A program made the position numbers and the translations under genes. A model generated the notes under the pieces. The model ran no database searches and was not told the origin of the DNA. It saw only the letters and a list, made by a program, of their open reading frames with translations. Shown here one piece after another: positions 1-7,240 of a stretch of 16,370 nt of DNA; the first letter of the stretch is position 1; each line of letters begins with the position of its first letter. The stretch comes from JACZWL01 sp046756445 (GTDB lineage Bacteria; Pseudomonadota; Gammaproteobacteria; Steroidobacterales; Woeseiaceae), in contig JBHHWI010000066.1 of assembly GCA_046756445.1 (NCBI GenBank), positions 1 through 16,370 on the forward strand, read 5' to 3'.

Positions 1-454
1 TGGAAATAACGGTATCGCTGGCTTTCAAAGTATCGTGGTTGACGCCGTAGACGATAGTCGCATCGACTTCCTTTCCGGCCGGCGCCGAGATGATGACTTT
101 CTTGGCGCCGCCCTCGATGTGCGCCATCGACTTTTCCTTCGACGCAAAAAACCCCGTCGATTCGAAGACGAGCTCGACACCGAGGTCACCCCACGGCAGT
201 TTCGCCGGATCCCGCTCGGCAAGCACCCTGATCCGGTCGCCGTTGACTACGATGCTGTCGCCGTCGACCTCGACAGTGCCCGGGAATCGGCCATGTGCCG
301 TGTCGCGGCGCGTCAGGTGCGCGTTGGTAGCGGCATCCGCCAGGTCGTTAACGGCAACGATCTCCAGATCGGAGCGCTTGTTTCCCTCGTACAGGGCCCG
401 CAATATGTTGCGGCCGATTCGGCCGAAACCGTTGATGCCGATCTTGATGGTCAT
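1..454 (-). CDS. gap: Glyceraldehyde-3-phosphate dehydrogenase, N-terminal part (cut by window edge)
   Basis: About 151 N-terminal residues of NAD-dependent glyceraldehyde-3-phosphate dehydrogenase, a cytoplasmic enzyme of glycolysis, gluconeogenesis and the Calvin cycle. The start MTIKIGINGFGRIGR carries the Rossmann GxGxxG motif. The VNDLAD segment places an Asp at the end of strand two, as expected for NAD rather than NADP. Later blocks (DTAHGRFPGTV, STGFF, GGAKKVIISAPAG, VYGVNHD) are classic GAPDH. The window ends at the residues TVIS, which normally lead directly into the SNASCTTNC catalytic motif, so the catalytic Cys is just outside. The ATG directly follows the tkt stop with no spacing; a GGGAGG ribosome site (460-465) lies inside the tkt end. 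The erythrose-4-phosphate dehydrogenase paralogue (epd) often sits here in other gammaproteobacteria, but the sequence reads as true GAPDH. pgk probably follows to the left (inference). Confidence 0.95.
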   Translation of the reverse strand, partial: MTIKIGINGFGRIGRNILRALYEGNKRSDLEIVAVNDLADAATNAHLTRRDTAHGRFPGTVEVDGDSIVVNGDRIRVLAERDPAKLPWGDLGVELVFESTGFFASKEKSMAHIEGGAKKVIISAPAGKEVDATIVYGVNHDTLKASDTVIS

Positions 455-2512
455 TTACGCCTCCCTGTTGGTTTTGTTCCCGGCGAGCAGTCGTCTGGCG
501 GCGCGAACGACGTTGTCGGCGGAGAAGCCGAAATGTTCGAACAACTCCGGCGCCGGCGCCGATTCGCCGAATCTGTCGATGCCGATAACGTGGCCGCCGT
601 CTCCGGCGTGTCGCCACCAGGTCTCGGTCACACCCGCTTCGATGACGAGCCTGGCGGTTATCTCGCGTGGCAGGACCTGCTGGCGGTATTCGGCCGGCTG
701 CGAATCGAAGGCATCGGTGCAGGGCATCGATACGACACGTGCCGAGACCCCATCGGCCGCCAGCAGCTCGGCCGCCGACATTGCCAGCGCGACCTCCGAG
801 CCGGTAGCGATCAGGATGAGATCCGGAACTCCGTCCGCGTCTTTCAGGACGTAGCCACCGCGTTCGATCAGCGAGATCTGGTCCGCCGTGCGCGCCTGGT
901 GCGGCAGGCCTTGCCTGGTCAACACCAGGCTGGTCGGGCCGTCCTGTCTTTCAATGGCCTCTTTCCACGCCACCGCCGTCTCGACCGTGTCGCAGGGTCG
1001 CCACACCCGCATATTCGGGATGAGCCTCAGACTGGCGACGTGTTCTACCGGCTGATGCGTCGGCCCGTCCTCGCCGAGGCCGATCGAGTCGTGCGTATAC
1101 ACGAATATCGTCCGCACCCGCATCAACGCGGCCATGCGCAACGCGTTTCGGGCGTAATCCGAAAACGTGAGGAATGTCCCGGCGTACGGGATGACGCCGC
1201 CGTGAAGGGCCATGCCGTTACAGATCGCCGACATGCCGAATTCCCGTACGCCGAAGTAGATGTAGTTGCCGGAGGCATCGTCTCCCGTAATCGGGACGGA
1301 GTTTGCGTGCCTGGTCAGGTTGGAGCCGGTCAGGTCGGCAGAGCCACCCGCCATCTCGGGCAATGCCGGCACGAACGCGTTCAGTGCAACCAGCGACCCC
1401 TTGCGGGTCGCCATGTCGGCGCCGGTGCTGTCGATTTCCCTGATGGCGTCGCAGGCGAACTCGGACCAGTCTGCGGGCAGTTCGCCTGTCATGCGTCTTT
1501 GAAACTCGCTCGCGAGCCCAGGATGTGCTTTCTCGTAGGCCGAGAACAACTCCGACCATCGGGCCTGCTGCTGCGCACCGCGACTGGTGGCATCCCAGGC
1601 CGTCCTGATCTCGTCGGGGATTTCAAACGCCGGGTGATCCCAGCCGAGTTCTCTCCGGCTGGCTTCCACCTCGTCGGCACCCAGCGGTGCCCCATGTGTC
1701 GCGGCCGATCCCTGTTTGTTCGGTGCGCCGAAACCGATGACAGTCTTGCAGCAGATCAGCGACGGGCGTTGTTCGTCCGCAAGCGCCTCGTCCAGCGCCC
1801 GGGCGACGGCTTCACTGTCGTGCCCATCGACGTTTGCAATGACCTGCCAGCCGTATGCCTCGAAGCGCTTTGCCGTGTCATCGGAGAACCAGGCGCCGAC
1901 CTCGCCATCGATCGAGATGCCGTTGTCGTCATACAGGCAGATCAGCTTGCCGAGCTTGAGCGTGCCCGCGAGTGAACATGCCTCGTGCGAAATGCCTTCC
2001 ATCAGGCAGCCGTCGCCCGTGAATACGTAGGTCCGGTGGTTGACGATGCCGAATCCGGGGCGGTTGAAAGTCTCTGCCAGCATCTTCTCGGCGATCGCCA
2101 TGCCTATCGCATTGCTGAGTCCCTGTCCGAGCGGGCCGGTCGTCGTCTCTATGTACAGATCCGGATCTCGTTCGGGGTGTCCGGCCGTTCTAAACCCCAG
2201 CTGTCGAAAATTTCTGAGCTCTTCCATGGGCAGATCGTAGCCGGTCAGGTGAAGAAGGCTGTACAGCAGCATCGATCCGTGGCCGTTCGACAGCACGAAG
2301 CGATCGCGATCGAACCAGCGCGGGTCGCCCGGGTTGTGTTTCAGATAATCATTCCACAGCACTTCGGCGATGTCCGCCATACCCATCGGCATGCCCGGGT
2401 GCCCCGACCTGGCCGCCTCGACGGCATCCATACTCAGGGCTCGAATCGCATTGGCAAGTTCTCGCCGGGCTGGCTGGCCGGCAACAGTCGAACGGCTAAT
2501 CTGGTGTGACAT
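455..2512 (-). CDS. tkt: Transketolase
   Basis: Full-length transketolase of 685 residues, slightly longer than the usual 660-670. It moves two-carbon ketol units between sugar phosphates in the pentose phosphate and Calvin pathways, using thiamine diphosphate and a divalent metal. Visible motifs: SGHPGMPMGMADI with His38; SNGHGS near 76-80; ETTTGPLGQG near 122-131; the thiamine diphosphate GDGC motif at 166-169 followed by DDNGISIDG; and, in the pyrimidine-binding domain, the conserved GLGEDGPTHQPVEH block. The C-terminal domain follows. The ATG at 2512 has a weak AAGAG ribosome site five bases upstream. It is first gene of a tkt-gap unit, with gap starting at the next base. The gene is divergent from metK, an arrangement like the tktA/metK neighbourhood of Pseudomonas and Escherichia. 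A long stop-free frame opposite this gene is a codon-bias shadow. Confidence 0.98.
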   Translation of the reverse strand: MSHQISRSTVAGQPARRELANAIRALSMDAVEAARSGHPGMPMGMADIAEVLWNDYLKHNPGDPRWFDRDRFVLSNGHGSMLLYSLLHLTGYDLPMEELRNFRQLGFRTAGHPERDPDLYIETTTGPLGQGLSNAIGMAIAEKMLAETFNRPGFGIVNHRTYVFTGDGCLMEGISHEACSLAGTLKLGKLICLYDDNGISIDGEVGAWFSDDTAKRFEAYGWQVIANVDGHDSEAVARALDEALADEQRPSLICCKTVIGFGAPNKQGSAATHGAPLGADEVEASRRELGWDHPAFEIPDEIRTAWDATSRGAQQQARWSELFSAYEKAHPGLASEFQRRMTGELPADWSEFACDAIREIDSTGADMATRKGSLVALNAFVPALPEMAGGSADLTGSNLTRHANSVPITGDDASGNYIYFGVREFGMSAICNGMALHGGVIPYAGTFLTFSDYARNALRMAALMRVRTIFVYTHDSIGLGEDGPTHQPVEHVASLRLIPNMRVWRPCDTVETAVAWKEAIERQDGPTSLVLTRQGLPHQARTADQISLIERGGYVLKDADGVPDLILIATGSEVALAMSAAELLAADGVSARVVSMPCTDAFDSQPAEYRQQVLPREITARLVIEAGVTETWWRHAGDGGHVIGIDRFGESAPAPELFEHFGFSADNVVRAARRLLAGNKTNREA

Positions 2513-2587
2513 GAGGCTCTTTACGCGGCCTCGCTGGCCGGGTGTTATGGTTAATTGCCGAGAAAAATGGCGGAATCAAGCTGGCGC

Positions 2588-2616
2588 ATTTTCGTAGTTT
2601 TTTCGGGCAGCCGCAA
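2588..2616 (-). promoter_or_regulatory. Possible sigma-70 promoter for tkt-gap
   Basis: On the minus strand, TTGCGG (2611-2616) and GAAAAT (2588-2593) are separated by 17 bases, matching the -35 consensus at three positions and the -10 consensus at four of six. Transcription would start near 2581, giving a leader of about 68 bases. A small hairpin (CGGCC/GGCCG, around 2527-2541) would lie in that leader. This is a pattern match only; other weak matches exist in the same region. Confidence 0.3.
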
Positions 2617-2700
2617 GGGGGACTTCGTCCACCGGTCGTCGGCAGTATCTTGAAGGTTTTGGAAAATGTTGCGCTCGTGATGTAGCGCCTGATCTTAGGG

Positions 2701-2706
2701 TACAAT
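2701..2706 (+). promoter_or_regulatory. Possible -10 element for metK
   Basis: TACAAT matches the -10 consensus at five of six positions and would place the start of transcription near 2713. That gives a leader of roughly 27 bases to the ATG at 2740 and would leave the alternative ATG at 2710 untranscribed. No convincing -35 lies 16-18 bases upstream, so the element may be activator-dependent or a chance match. Confidence 0.35.
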
Positions 2707-2739
2707 GCGATGCTTCCGAAAAATACAAGCGACAAATTC

Positions 2740-3900
2740 ATGAGTGAGACTTTCTTGTTCACTTCGGAGTCCGTCTCCGAGGGTCATCCGGATAAGATAT
2801 GCGACCAGATTTCCGATGCCGTGCTCGATGCCATTATCGAGCAGGACAAGTCTGCCCGGGTTGCGTGCGAGACGCTCGTCAAGACCGGGCTGGTCATCGT
2901 CGCGGGCGAAGTGACCACTTCGGCCCAGATCGAAATCGAGGAACTGGCGAGAAGGACGATTCTGGAGATCGGTTACGACGACACTGCCATGGGCTTCGAC
3001 GGCGGCACCTGTGCCGTACTGAACGCATTGGGTAAGCAATCGCCGGATATCGCACAGGGCGTTGATCGGGATGCCGAGGAAGAACAGGGCGCGGGCGACC
3101 AGGGCCTGATGTTCGGCTATGCGTGTAACGAGACGGACGTACTGATGCCCGCCCCGCTGACACTCGCACACCGGCTGGTCCGCCGGCAGGCAGAAGTGAG
3201 AAAACGCGGTACGCTGCCGTGGTTGCGCCCGGACGCCAAGAGCCAGGTGACTCTTGTCTACGAAGACGACAAGCCGGTTGCCATCGACGCCGTCGTACTG
3301 TCGTCGCAACATCACGCGGACGCCAAAATGAATGACCTTCGTGAAGGCATCATGGAGGAAATCATCAAACCGGTACTGCCGGCAGAGTGGCTCGGAAAGA
3401 ATACGAAGTATCACATCAATCCGACCGGTCGATTCGAAATCGGCGGACCGATGGGTGACTGTGGGTTGACGGGCCGGAAGATCATCGTGGACACCTACGG
3501 CGGTTCCGCCAGACACGGCGGTGGAGCCTTTTCAGGCAAAGACCCGTCGAAGGTTGATCGTTCTGCGGCATACGCATGCAGATATGTCGCCAAGAATATT
3601 GTCGCCGCGGGTCTCGCAGATCGATGCGAGATCCAGGTTTCCTATGCGATCGGGGTGGCCGAACCGACATCGATCAGCATCCATACGTTCGGTACCGGCA
3701 AGATCAGTGAACGACGCTTGACCGACCTGATCCGCGAAAACTTTGACTTGACGCCGTACGGTATCCTGAAGATGTTGAACCTGCTGCAACCGATCTACAA
3801 ACAGACGGCAGCCTATGGTCATTTCGGCCGGGAGGATATCGATCTGAGCTGGGAACGCACCGACAAGGCCGACGCCCTTCGTGGCGCCGTTGCGGCCTAG
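2740..3900 (+). CDS. metK: S-adenosylmethionine synthase
   Basis: Methionine adenosyltransferase of 386 residues (E. coli enzyme about 384). It makes S-adenosylmethionine from methionine and ATP, releasing phosphate and pyrophosphate. The three-domain protein shows SESVSEGHPDK with His16, the GAGDQGLMFGYA signature at 117-128, and the glycine-rich phosphate loop RHGGGAFSGKDPSKVDRS from residue 258. I chose the ATG at 2740 because MSETFLFTSESVSEGHPDK matches the family start. An in-frame ATG at 2710 would add ten atypical residues. No strong ribosome site precedes either start. ahcY follows 19 bases downstream on the same strand, so the two genes of the methyl cycle are very probably co-transcribed. 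Confidence 0.98.
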   Translation: MSETFLFTSESVSEGHPDKICDQISDAVLDAIIEQDKSARVACETLVKTGLVIVAGEVTTSAQIEIEELARRTILEIGYDDTAMGFDGGTCAVLNALGKQSPDIAQGVDRDAEEEQGAGDQGLMFGYACNETDVLMPAPLTLAHRLVRRQAEVRKRGTLPWLRPDAKSQVTLVYEDDKPVAIDAVVLSSQHHADAKMNDLREGIMEEIIKPVLPAEWLGKNTKYHINPTGRFEIGGPMGDCGLTGRKIIVDTYGGSARHGGGAFSGKDPSKVDRSAAYACRYVAKNIVAAGLADRCEIQVSYAIGVAEPTSISIHTFGTGKISERRLTDLIRENFDLTPYGILKMLNLLQPIYKQTAAYGHFGREDIDLSWERTDKADALRGAVAA

Positions 3901-3908
3901 ACACGAAC

Positions 3909-3915
3909 AGGAGGA
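3909..3915 (+). promoter_or_regulatory. Ribosome binding site of ahcY
   Basis: AGGAGGA, near-perfect Shine-Dalgarno, four bases before the ATG at 3920. It decides the start against the in-frame ATG at 3881. Confidence 0.85.
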
Positions 3916-3919
3916 TTAC

Positions 3920-5233
3920 ATGAGCAGCGAACCAGTTGCCATCCAACAACCCGATTACAAGGTTGCGGATATAACGCTCGCAGACTGGGGCCGAAAGGAA
4001 ATCGCCATCGCGGAGACGGAAATGCCGGGGTTGATGGCATTGCGCCGTGAGCACGAAGGGCAGACGCCTCTGGCCGGTGTCAGGCTTGCCGGGTGCCTGC
4101 ATATGACGATACAGACGGCGGTCCTCATTGAAACGCTCAAGGCGCTGGGCGCGGACATCCGCTGGTCGTCCTGCAACATATTCTCCACACAGGATCATGC
4201 GGCTGCGGCGATTGCCGACTCGGGAGTGCCGGTATTTGCCTGGAAGGGCGAAACCGAAGAGGAGTACTGGTGGTGTGTCGACCAGACGATCAACGGGCCC
4301 GACGGCTGGCACCCCAATATGGTGCTGGACGACGGCGGTGATCTGACCCTCGTCCTGCATGACAAGTATCCGGACCTGATGAAGAAGGTCCGCGGCCTGT
4401 CGGAAGAGACGACGACGGGCGTCAAGCGCCTGTATGAAATGCAGAAGGAAGGCAGCCTGTTGTGTCCCGCATTCAACGTCAACGACTCCGTGACCAAATC
4501 GAAATTCGACAACCTCTATGGCTGTCGCGAATCTTTGGTCGACGGCATCAAGCGCGCAACGGATGTCATGATTGCCGGCAAGATCGTAATCGTCTGCGGC
4601 TACGGTGACGTCGGTAAGGGATGTGCTCAATCATTGCGCGGGCTGGGCGCGACGGTTTGGATAACGGAAATCGATCCGATTTGTGCGCTACAGGCCGCGA
4701 TGGAAGGCTATCGTGTCGTCGAATTCGACGAAGTCTGTGACAAGGCCGACATCGTTGTAACGGCGACCGGCAACTACCACGTCGTGAACGGAACTCAAAT
4801 GGAACGGATGAAAGACCAGGCCATTGTCTGCAACATCGGTCACTTCGACAATGAAATAGACGTAGCATACCTGCGTCAGTACGAATGGGAGAACATCAAG
4901 GCGCAGGTGGACCACGTCATCTTCCCGGACGGCAAGCGGATTATTCTGCTGGCCGAGGGTCGGCTCGTGAACCTCGGTTGTGCCACGGGCCATCCGAGCT
5001 TCGTGATGTCGAACTCGTTTAGCAACCAGGTCCTTGCGCAGATCGAGCTATGGCAAAACGGCGACAAGTACAAGAAGGAAGTCTACGTCCTGCCGAAACA
5101 CCTCGATGAGAAGGTGGCCCGGCTACATCTCGATCGGATTGGCGCCAAGGTGACTCCGTTGACCGACGAGCAGGCCGACTACATCGGCGTATCCAAGGAC
5201 GGCCCTTACAAGCCGGATTATTATCGGTATTAA
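3920..5233 (+). CDS. ahcY: Adenosylhomocysteinase (S-adenosylhomocysteine hydrolase)
   Basis: A 437-residue NAD-bound hydrolase that splits S-adenosylhomocysteine, the inhibitory by-product of methylation, into adenosine and homocysteine. Visible hallmarks are the GCLHMTIQTAVLIETL substrate block, SEETTTGVKRLY, NDSVTKSKFDN with the catalytic Lys/Asp pair, the NAD-binding GYGDVGKG at 227-234, CNIGHFDNEID, and the family C-terminus KPDYYRY. It lacks the roughly 40-residue insertion found in many longer bacterial enzymes (Pseudomonas type, about 469 residues) and resembles the human-length form. The start is fixed by a strong AGGAGGA site (3909-3915) four bases before the ATG. An upstream in-frame ATG at 3881 lies inside metK and is not used. 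The gap after metK is too short for an SAH riboswitch. Confidence 0.98.
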   Translation: MSSEPVAIQQPDYKVADITLADWGRKEIAIAETEMPGLMALRREHEGQTPLAGVRLAGCLHMTIQTAVLIETLKALGADIRWSSCNIFSTQDHAAAAIADSGVPVFAWKGETEEEYWWCVDQTINGPDGWHPNMVLDDGGDLTLVLHDKYPDLMKKVRGLSEETTTGVKRLYEMQKEGSLLCPAFNVNDSVTKSKFDNLYGCRESLVDGIKRATDVMIAGKIVIVCGYGDVGKGCAQSLRGLGATVWITEIDPICALQAAMEGYRVVEFDEVCDKADIVVTATGNYHVVNGTQMERMKDQAIVCNIGHFDNEIDVAYLRQYEWENIKAQVDHVIFPDGKRIILLAEGRLVNLGCATGHPSFVMSNSFSNQVLAQIELWQNGDKYKKEVYVLPKHLDEKVARLHLDRIGAKVTPLTDEQADYIGVSKDGPYKPDYYRY

Positions 5234-5303
5234 GACGGGAAAAAAGCTATCATCCTCGCTCGGGAGATTGCGGAAAACCGCGTGAGCAGAGGGTCGTAGC
5301 ACT
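5234..5303 (+). other. Short gap with small hairpin between ahcY and the phosphoesterase gene
   Basis: Seventy bases. GCGG (5270-5273) pairs with CCGC (5278-5281) around an AAAA loop, and an outer GCTC (5258-5261) can pair with GAGC (5284-5287). There is no T-run, so it is not an intrinsic terminator. A GAGG (5289-5292) could act as ribosome site for the downstream gene. Confidence 0.4.
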
Positions 5304-6071
5304 ATTCGGAATTCGGCTGATCCTATACGGGTCCTGCACGTCACGGACCCGCACCTGTTCGCTGATTCGAAATCGAGTCTGCGGGGCACCGTCACCCATT
5401 CCTCGCTTTCCGACGTGCTTGCACATATTCATGACTCGGGCTGGAATGCGGACCTGGTCGCGATGACGGGCGACCTGATCCAGGACGACTCGCACGAGGC
5501 CTATGACCGGTTTTGCAAGCTGATGCGGCCTTTGGGCTTTCCGGTCTACTGTGTGCCCGGCAATCATGACGTGCGGTCGATCATGAGAGACGCACTCGCC
5601 GGCCCGGAGTTTCACTATTGCGAATCGTGCATGATCGGAAACTGGCTGATTACCGGCATTGACAGCTGCGTTACCGGCGATGCCGGCGGGCGAATCGATG
5701 CACGTGAAATGGAAAGGCTGGAGAGCCTGCTCGATGACACGGCAGCCGATCACGTCCTGATTTGCCTGCATCACCCGCCGCTGCCGGTCGGCAGCAAGTG
5801 GCTGGACCAGGTGGGCTTAAGGAACGGCGAGGAATTTCTGCGCCTGATCGCGCGGTCGGGCAAAGTCAGGGCTGCAATCTTCGGGCACGTACACCAGGAC
5901 TTCATAGCCCGGCGCGATTCGATAAGTATCATCGGAACACCGTCTACCTGCCGCCAGTTCAAGCCGGCCAGTGATGAATTCGCGCTGGACGACAATCCGC
6001 CGGCATATCGCAGAATCAGTTTGCGTCAGGACGGCAGCCTGGACACGGAATTGATCTGGCTGGCTGACTGA
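5304..6071 (+). CDS. cpdA: CpdA-like calcineurin-type metallophosphoesterase (start codon uncertain, possibly ATT)
   Basis: Class III cyclic-nucleotide phosphodiesterase family. CpdA in E. coli hydrolyses cAMP in the cytoplasm with a di-metal centre. All metal-ligand motifs are visible: DPH (Asp15, His17 in this numbering), TGD (Asp57), GNHD (86-89), HH (156-157) and GHVH (194-197). The segments SKWLDQVGLRN and TPSTCRQFKP are characteristic of CpdA rather than of other phosphoesterases. The nearest upstream in-frame stop is TGA at 5283, and between it and the first metal motif there is no ATG, GTG or TTG. The first ordinary candidate, GTG at 5415, would delete DPH. I therefore place the start provisionally at ATT 5304, giving MRNSADPIRVLHVTDPH and 255 residues (E. 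coli 275). A nearby sequencing error or frameshift is the alternative. The stop directly abuts the next gene. cAMP as substrate is inferred from homology. Confidence 0.85.
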   Translation: MRNSADPIRVLHVTDPHLFADSKSSLRGTVTHSSLSDVLAHIHDSGWNADLVAMTGDLIQDDSHEAYDRFCKLMRPLGFPVYCVPGNHDVRSIMRDALAGPEFHYCESCMIGNWLITGIDSCVTGDAGGRIDAREMERLESLLDDTAADHVLICLHHPPLPVGSKWLDQVGLRNGEEFLRLIARSGKVRAAIFGHVHQDFIARRDSISIIGTPSTCRQFKPASDEFALDDNPPAYRRISLRQDGSLDTELIWLAD

Positions 6072-6977
6072 ATGGCCGTCCGACCCACTCTGTTTCAGTT
6101 TCTGTTGGCGATCTGCCTGATAGCCGCAGCCGGCGCGGCAGCGCCGCAAGGAAGCGGCCACCCCGTCTCGATATGGCAAATCACGGGTCAGGACAACCGG
6201 ATATTCCTGCTCGGTTCGATTCATGTGCTCCGCGAGCGTGATCATCCGATACCAATAGCCATCGAGGAGGCTTACCGGGAAGCCGAGGTTCTGATCATGG
6301 AAATGGATATCGACGACCTCGACCCGATCGAGTTGGTCGGCCTCGTGAACGAGCTTGGCGTCATCAAGGACGGCGGAAGCTTGCAGGAGATAATGGGAGC
6401 GCAGCTCTATACGCAAGCGGTCGACTACGCGGCACGGCTCGATATACCGATATCCATGCTCGCGCAGTCGGAGCCGTGGCTCGCCGCCGTGACCGTCGAG
6501 CAGATGATGCTCGTCCGGATCGGCTTCAATCCCGAATATGGAATCGAGTTTCATCTCGCGGCAATGGCGGGCCGGGATAACAAACAGGTTCTCGGCCTCG
6601 AGTCTCCGCGCGAACAGCTCGAATTTCTCGATCAGCTGTCTCTGTCCGCACAGCGATCACTGCTGATCCAGACACTTCGGGAGAGTCTGACAATCGAGGA
6701 CGATATCGATCCGCTGATCAACGCATGGCGGCATGGCGATATTGCATTTCTGGAAAAGAACCTGCTCACCGAGATGCAGAGATCCCCGGAGCTTTACAAG
6801 ACGCTTGTTGTGGACCGAAACGAAGCCTGGGTCGAGAAAATCAGGGAACTGACCGAAAGGGAGGACGACTACCTGGTTATCGTGGGGGCCTTGCATCTGG
6901 TCGGTACGGACGGTGTGCCGGCGCGCCTTGCAGAGATCGGAATCACAGCGGAACAGCTGAGAGAGCCGGATTATTGA
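6072..6977 (+). CDS. Exported TraB/GumN-family (TIKI-like) protein
   Basis: A 301-residue protein of the TraB/GumN superfamily, related to the eukaryotic TIKI metalloproteases. The first 24 or so residues form a signal peptide (hydrophobic FLLAICLIAAAGAAA with an Ala-rich cleavage region), so it probably acts in the periplasm or as a lipid-free exported protein; no lipobox Cys is present. Family hallmarks are WQI near 35, LLGSIH at 46-51, the acidic EMDIDDLD region, GLESPREQLEFLD, and the C-terminal GALHLVG around 272-278. These are the conserved GxxH pair and glutamate proposed as the active site. Substrate is unknown. It starts on the base after the phosphoesterase stop, so it is translated from the same message, yet the two proteins act in different compartments. 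Confidence 0.88.
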   Translation: MAVRPTLFQFLLAICLIAAAGAAAPQGSGHPVSIWQITGQDNRIFLLGSIHVLRERDHPIPIAIEEAYREAEVLIMEMDIDDLDPIELVGLVNELGVIKDGGSLQEIMGAQLYTQAVDYAARLDIPISMLAQSEPWLAAVTVEQMMLVRIGFNPEYGIEFHLAAMAGRDNKQVLGLESPREQLEFLDQLSLSAQRSLLIQTLRESLTIEDDIDPLINAWRHGDIAFLEKNLLTEMQRSPELYKTLVVDRNEAWVEKIRELTEREDDYLVIVGALHLVGTDGVPARLAEIGITAEQLREPDY

Positions 6978-6985
6978 GACAGGTT

Positions 6986-7150
6986 CTAGATCTCCACCAT
7001 TTCGAAGTCTTCCTTGCCGGCACCACAGTCCGGGCAACGCCACGACAGCGGTATATCATCCCATCGCGTACCCGGAGGAATGCCTGATTCGAAATCGCCT
7101 TCCTCTTCGTCATAGACGTAGCCACAGATAAGACACATGTAGGTTTTCAT
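6986..7150 (-). CDS. rubA: Rubredoxin
   Basis: A 54-residue rubredoxin, a small one-iron electron carrier. Four cysteines bind iron: CLICG at 6-10 and CPDCG at 39-43. YVYDEEEGD and GIPPGTRWDDIPLSWRCPDCG are standard rubredoxin blocks. In aerobic proteobacteria such proteins serve alkane hydroxylases, oxidative-stress pathways or haem-related oxidases; no redox partner is encoded here, so the role is open. The ATG at 7150 gives the normal family length; the longer frame reaching 7381 runs into hemL and is not used. The gene diverges from hemL and its end lies 8 bases from the TraB/GumN stop. There is no good ribosome site; a candidate extended -10 lies so close that the message may be almost leaderless. 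Confidence 0.96.
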   Translation of the reverse strand: MKTYMCLICGYVYDEEEGDFESGIPPGTRWDDIPLSWRCPDCGAGKEDFEMVEI

Positions 7151-7163
7151 GATATGCGGCAGG

Positions 7164-7172
7164 ATTTTACCA
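7164..7172 (-). promoter_or_regulatory. Extended -10 promoter candidate for rubA
   Basis: On the minus strand the motif reads TGGTAAAAT, a TGn-extended -10 with five of six consensus bases. It ends 13 bases before the rubA ATG, so the transcript would carry only about six leader bases, fitting the absence of a Shine-Dalgarno site. Confidence 0.45.
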
Positions 7173-7228
7173 GCAGACCCTCCGGGGTTTATCACGGATT
7201 GCCGCTCCGGTAGCATGCGCTGCTCCGC

Positions 7229-7233
7229 AGGAG
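7229..7233 (+). promoter_or_regulatory. Ribosome binding site of hemL
   Basis: AGGAG seven bases before the ATG at 7241; supports that start. Confidence 0.8.
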
Positions 7234-7240
7234 ATATCGG

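Larger units (their letters stand above)
2513..2739. other. Divergent intergenic control region between tkt and metK
   Basis: This 227-base gap separates the divergent tkt and metK starts and must hold promoters for both units. Candidate promoter elements are listed separately. I looked for SAM, SAH and other methionine-pathway riboswitch cores ahead of metK and saw none; nor is there a clear intrinsic terminator or tRNA. The composition (AT-rich stretches around 2560-2605 and 2650-2670) is consistent with a promoter region. Confidence 0.6.

Noticed and set aside
1..454. Erythrose-4-phosphate dehydrogenase (epd) instead of gap
   Set aside because: Position next to tkt fits epd in some gammaproteobacteria, but the residues (VNDLAD, HGRFPGTVEVDGD, STGFF, IISAPAG) match true GAPDH.
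35..1975. A 646-codon open frame on the plus strand opposite tkt and gap
   Set aside because: The minus strand encodes unmistakable transketolase and GAPDH; the antisense frame is open because of GC-rich codon use and its product is Arg-rich with no family features.
2710..2739. Earlier ATG for metK, adding ten residues
   Set aside because: Family proteins begin at the equivalent of 2740, and the candidate -10 at 2701-2706 would start transcription after 2710.
2513..3919. SAM or SAH riboswitch ahead of metK or ahcY
   Set aside because: No recognisable conserved core in the 2513-2739 region, and the 19-base metK-ahcY gap is too short. A covariance-model scan would settle it.
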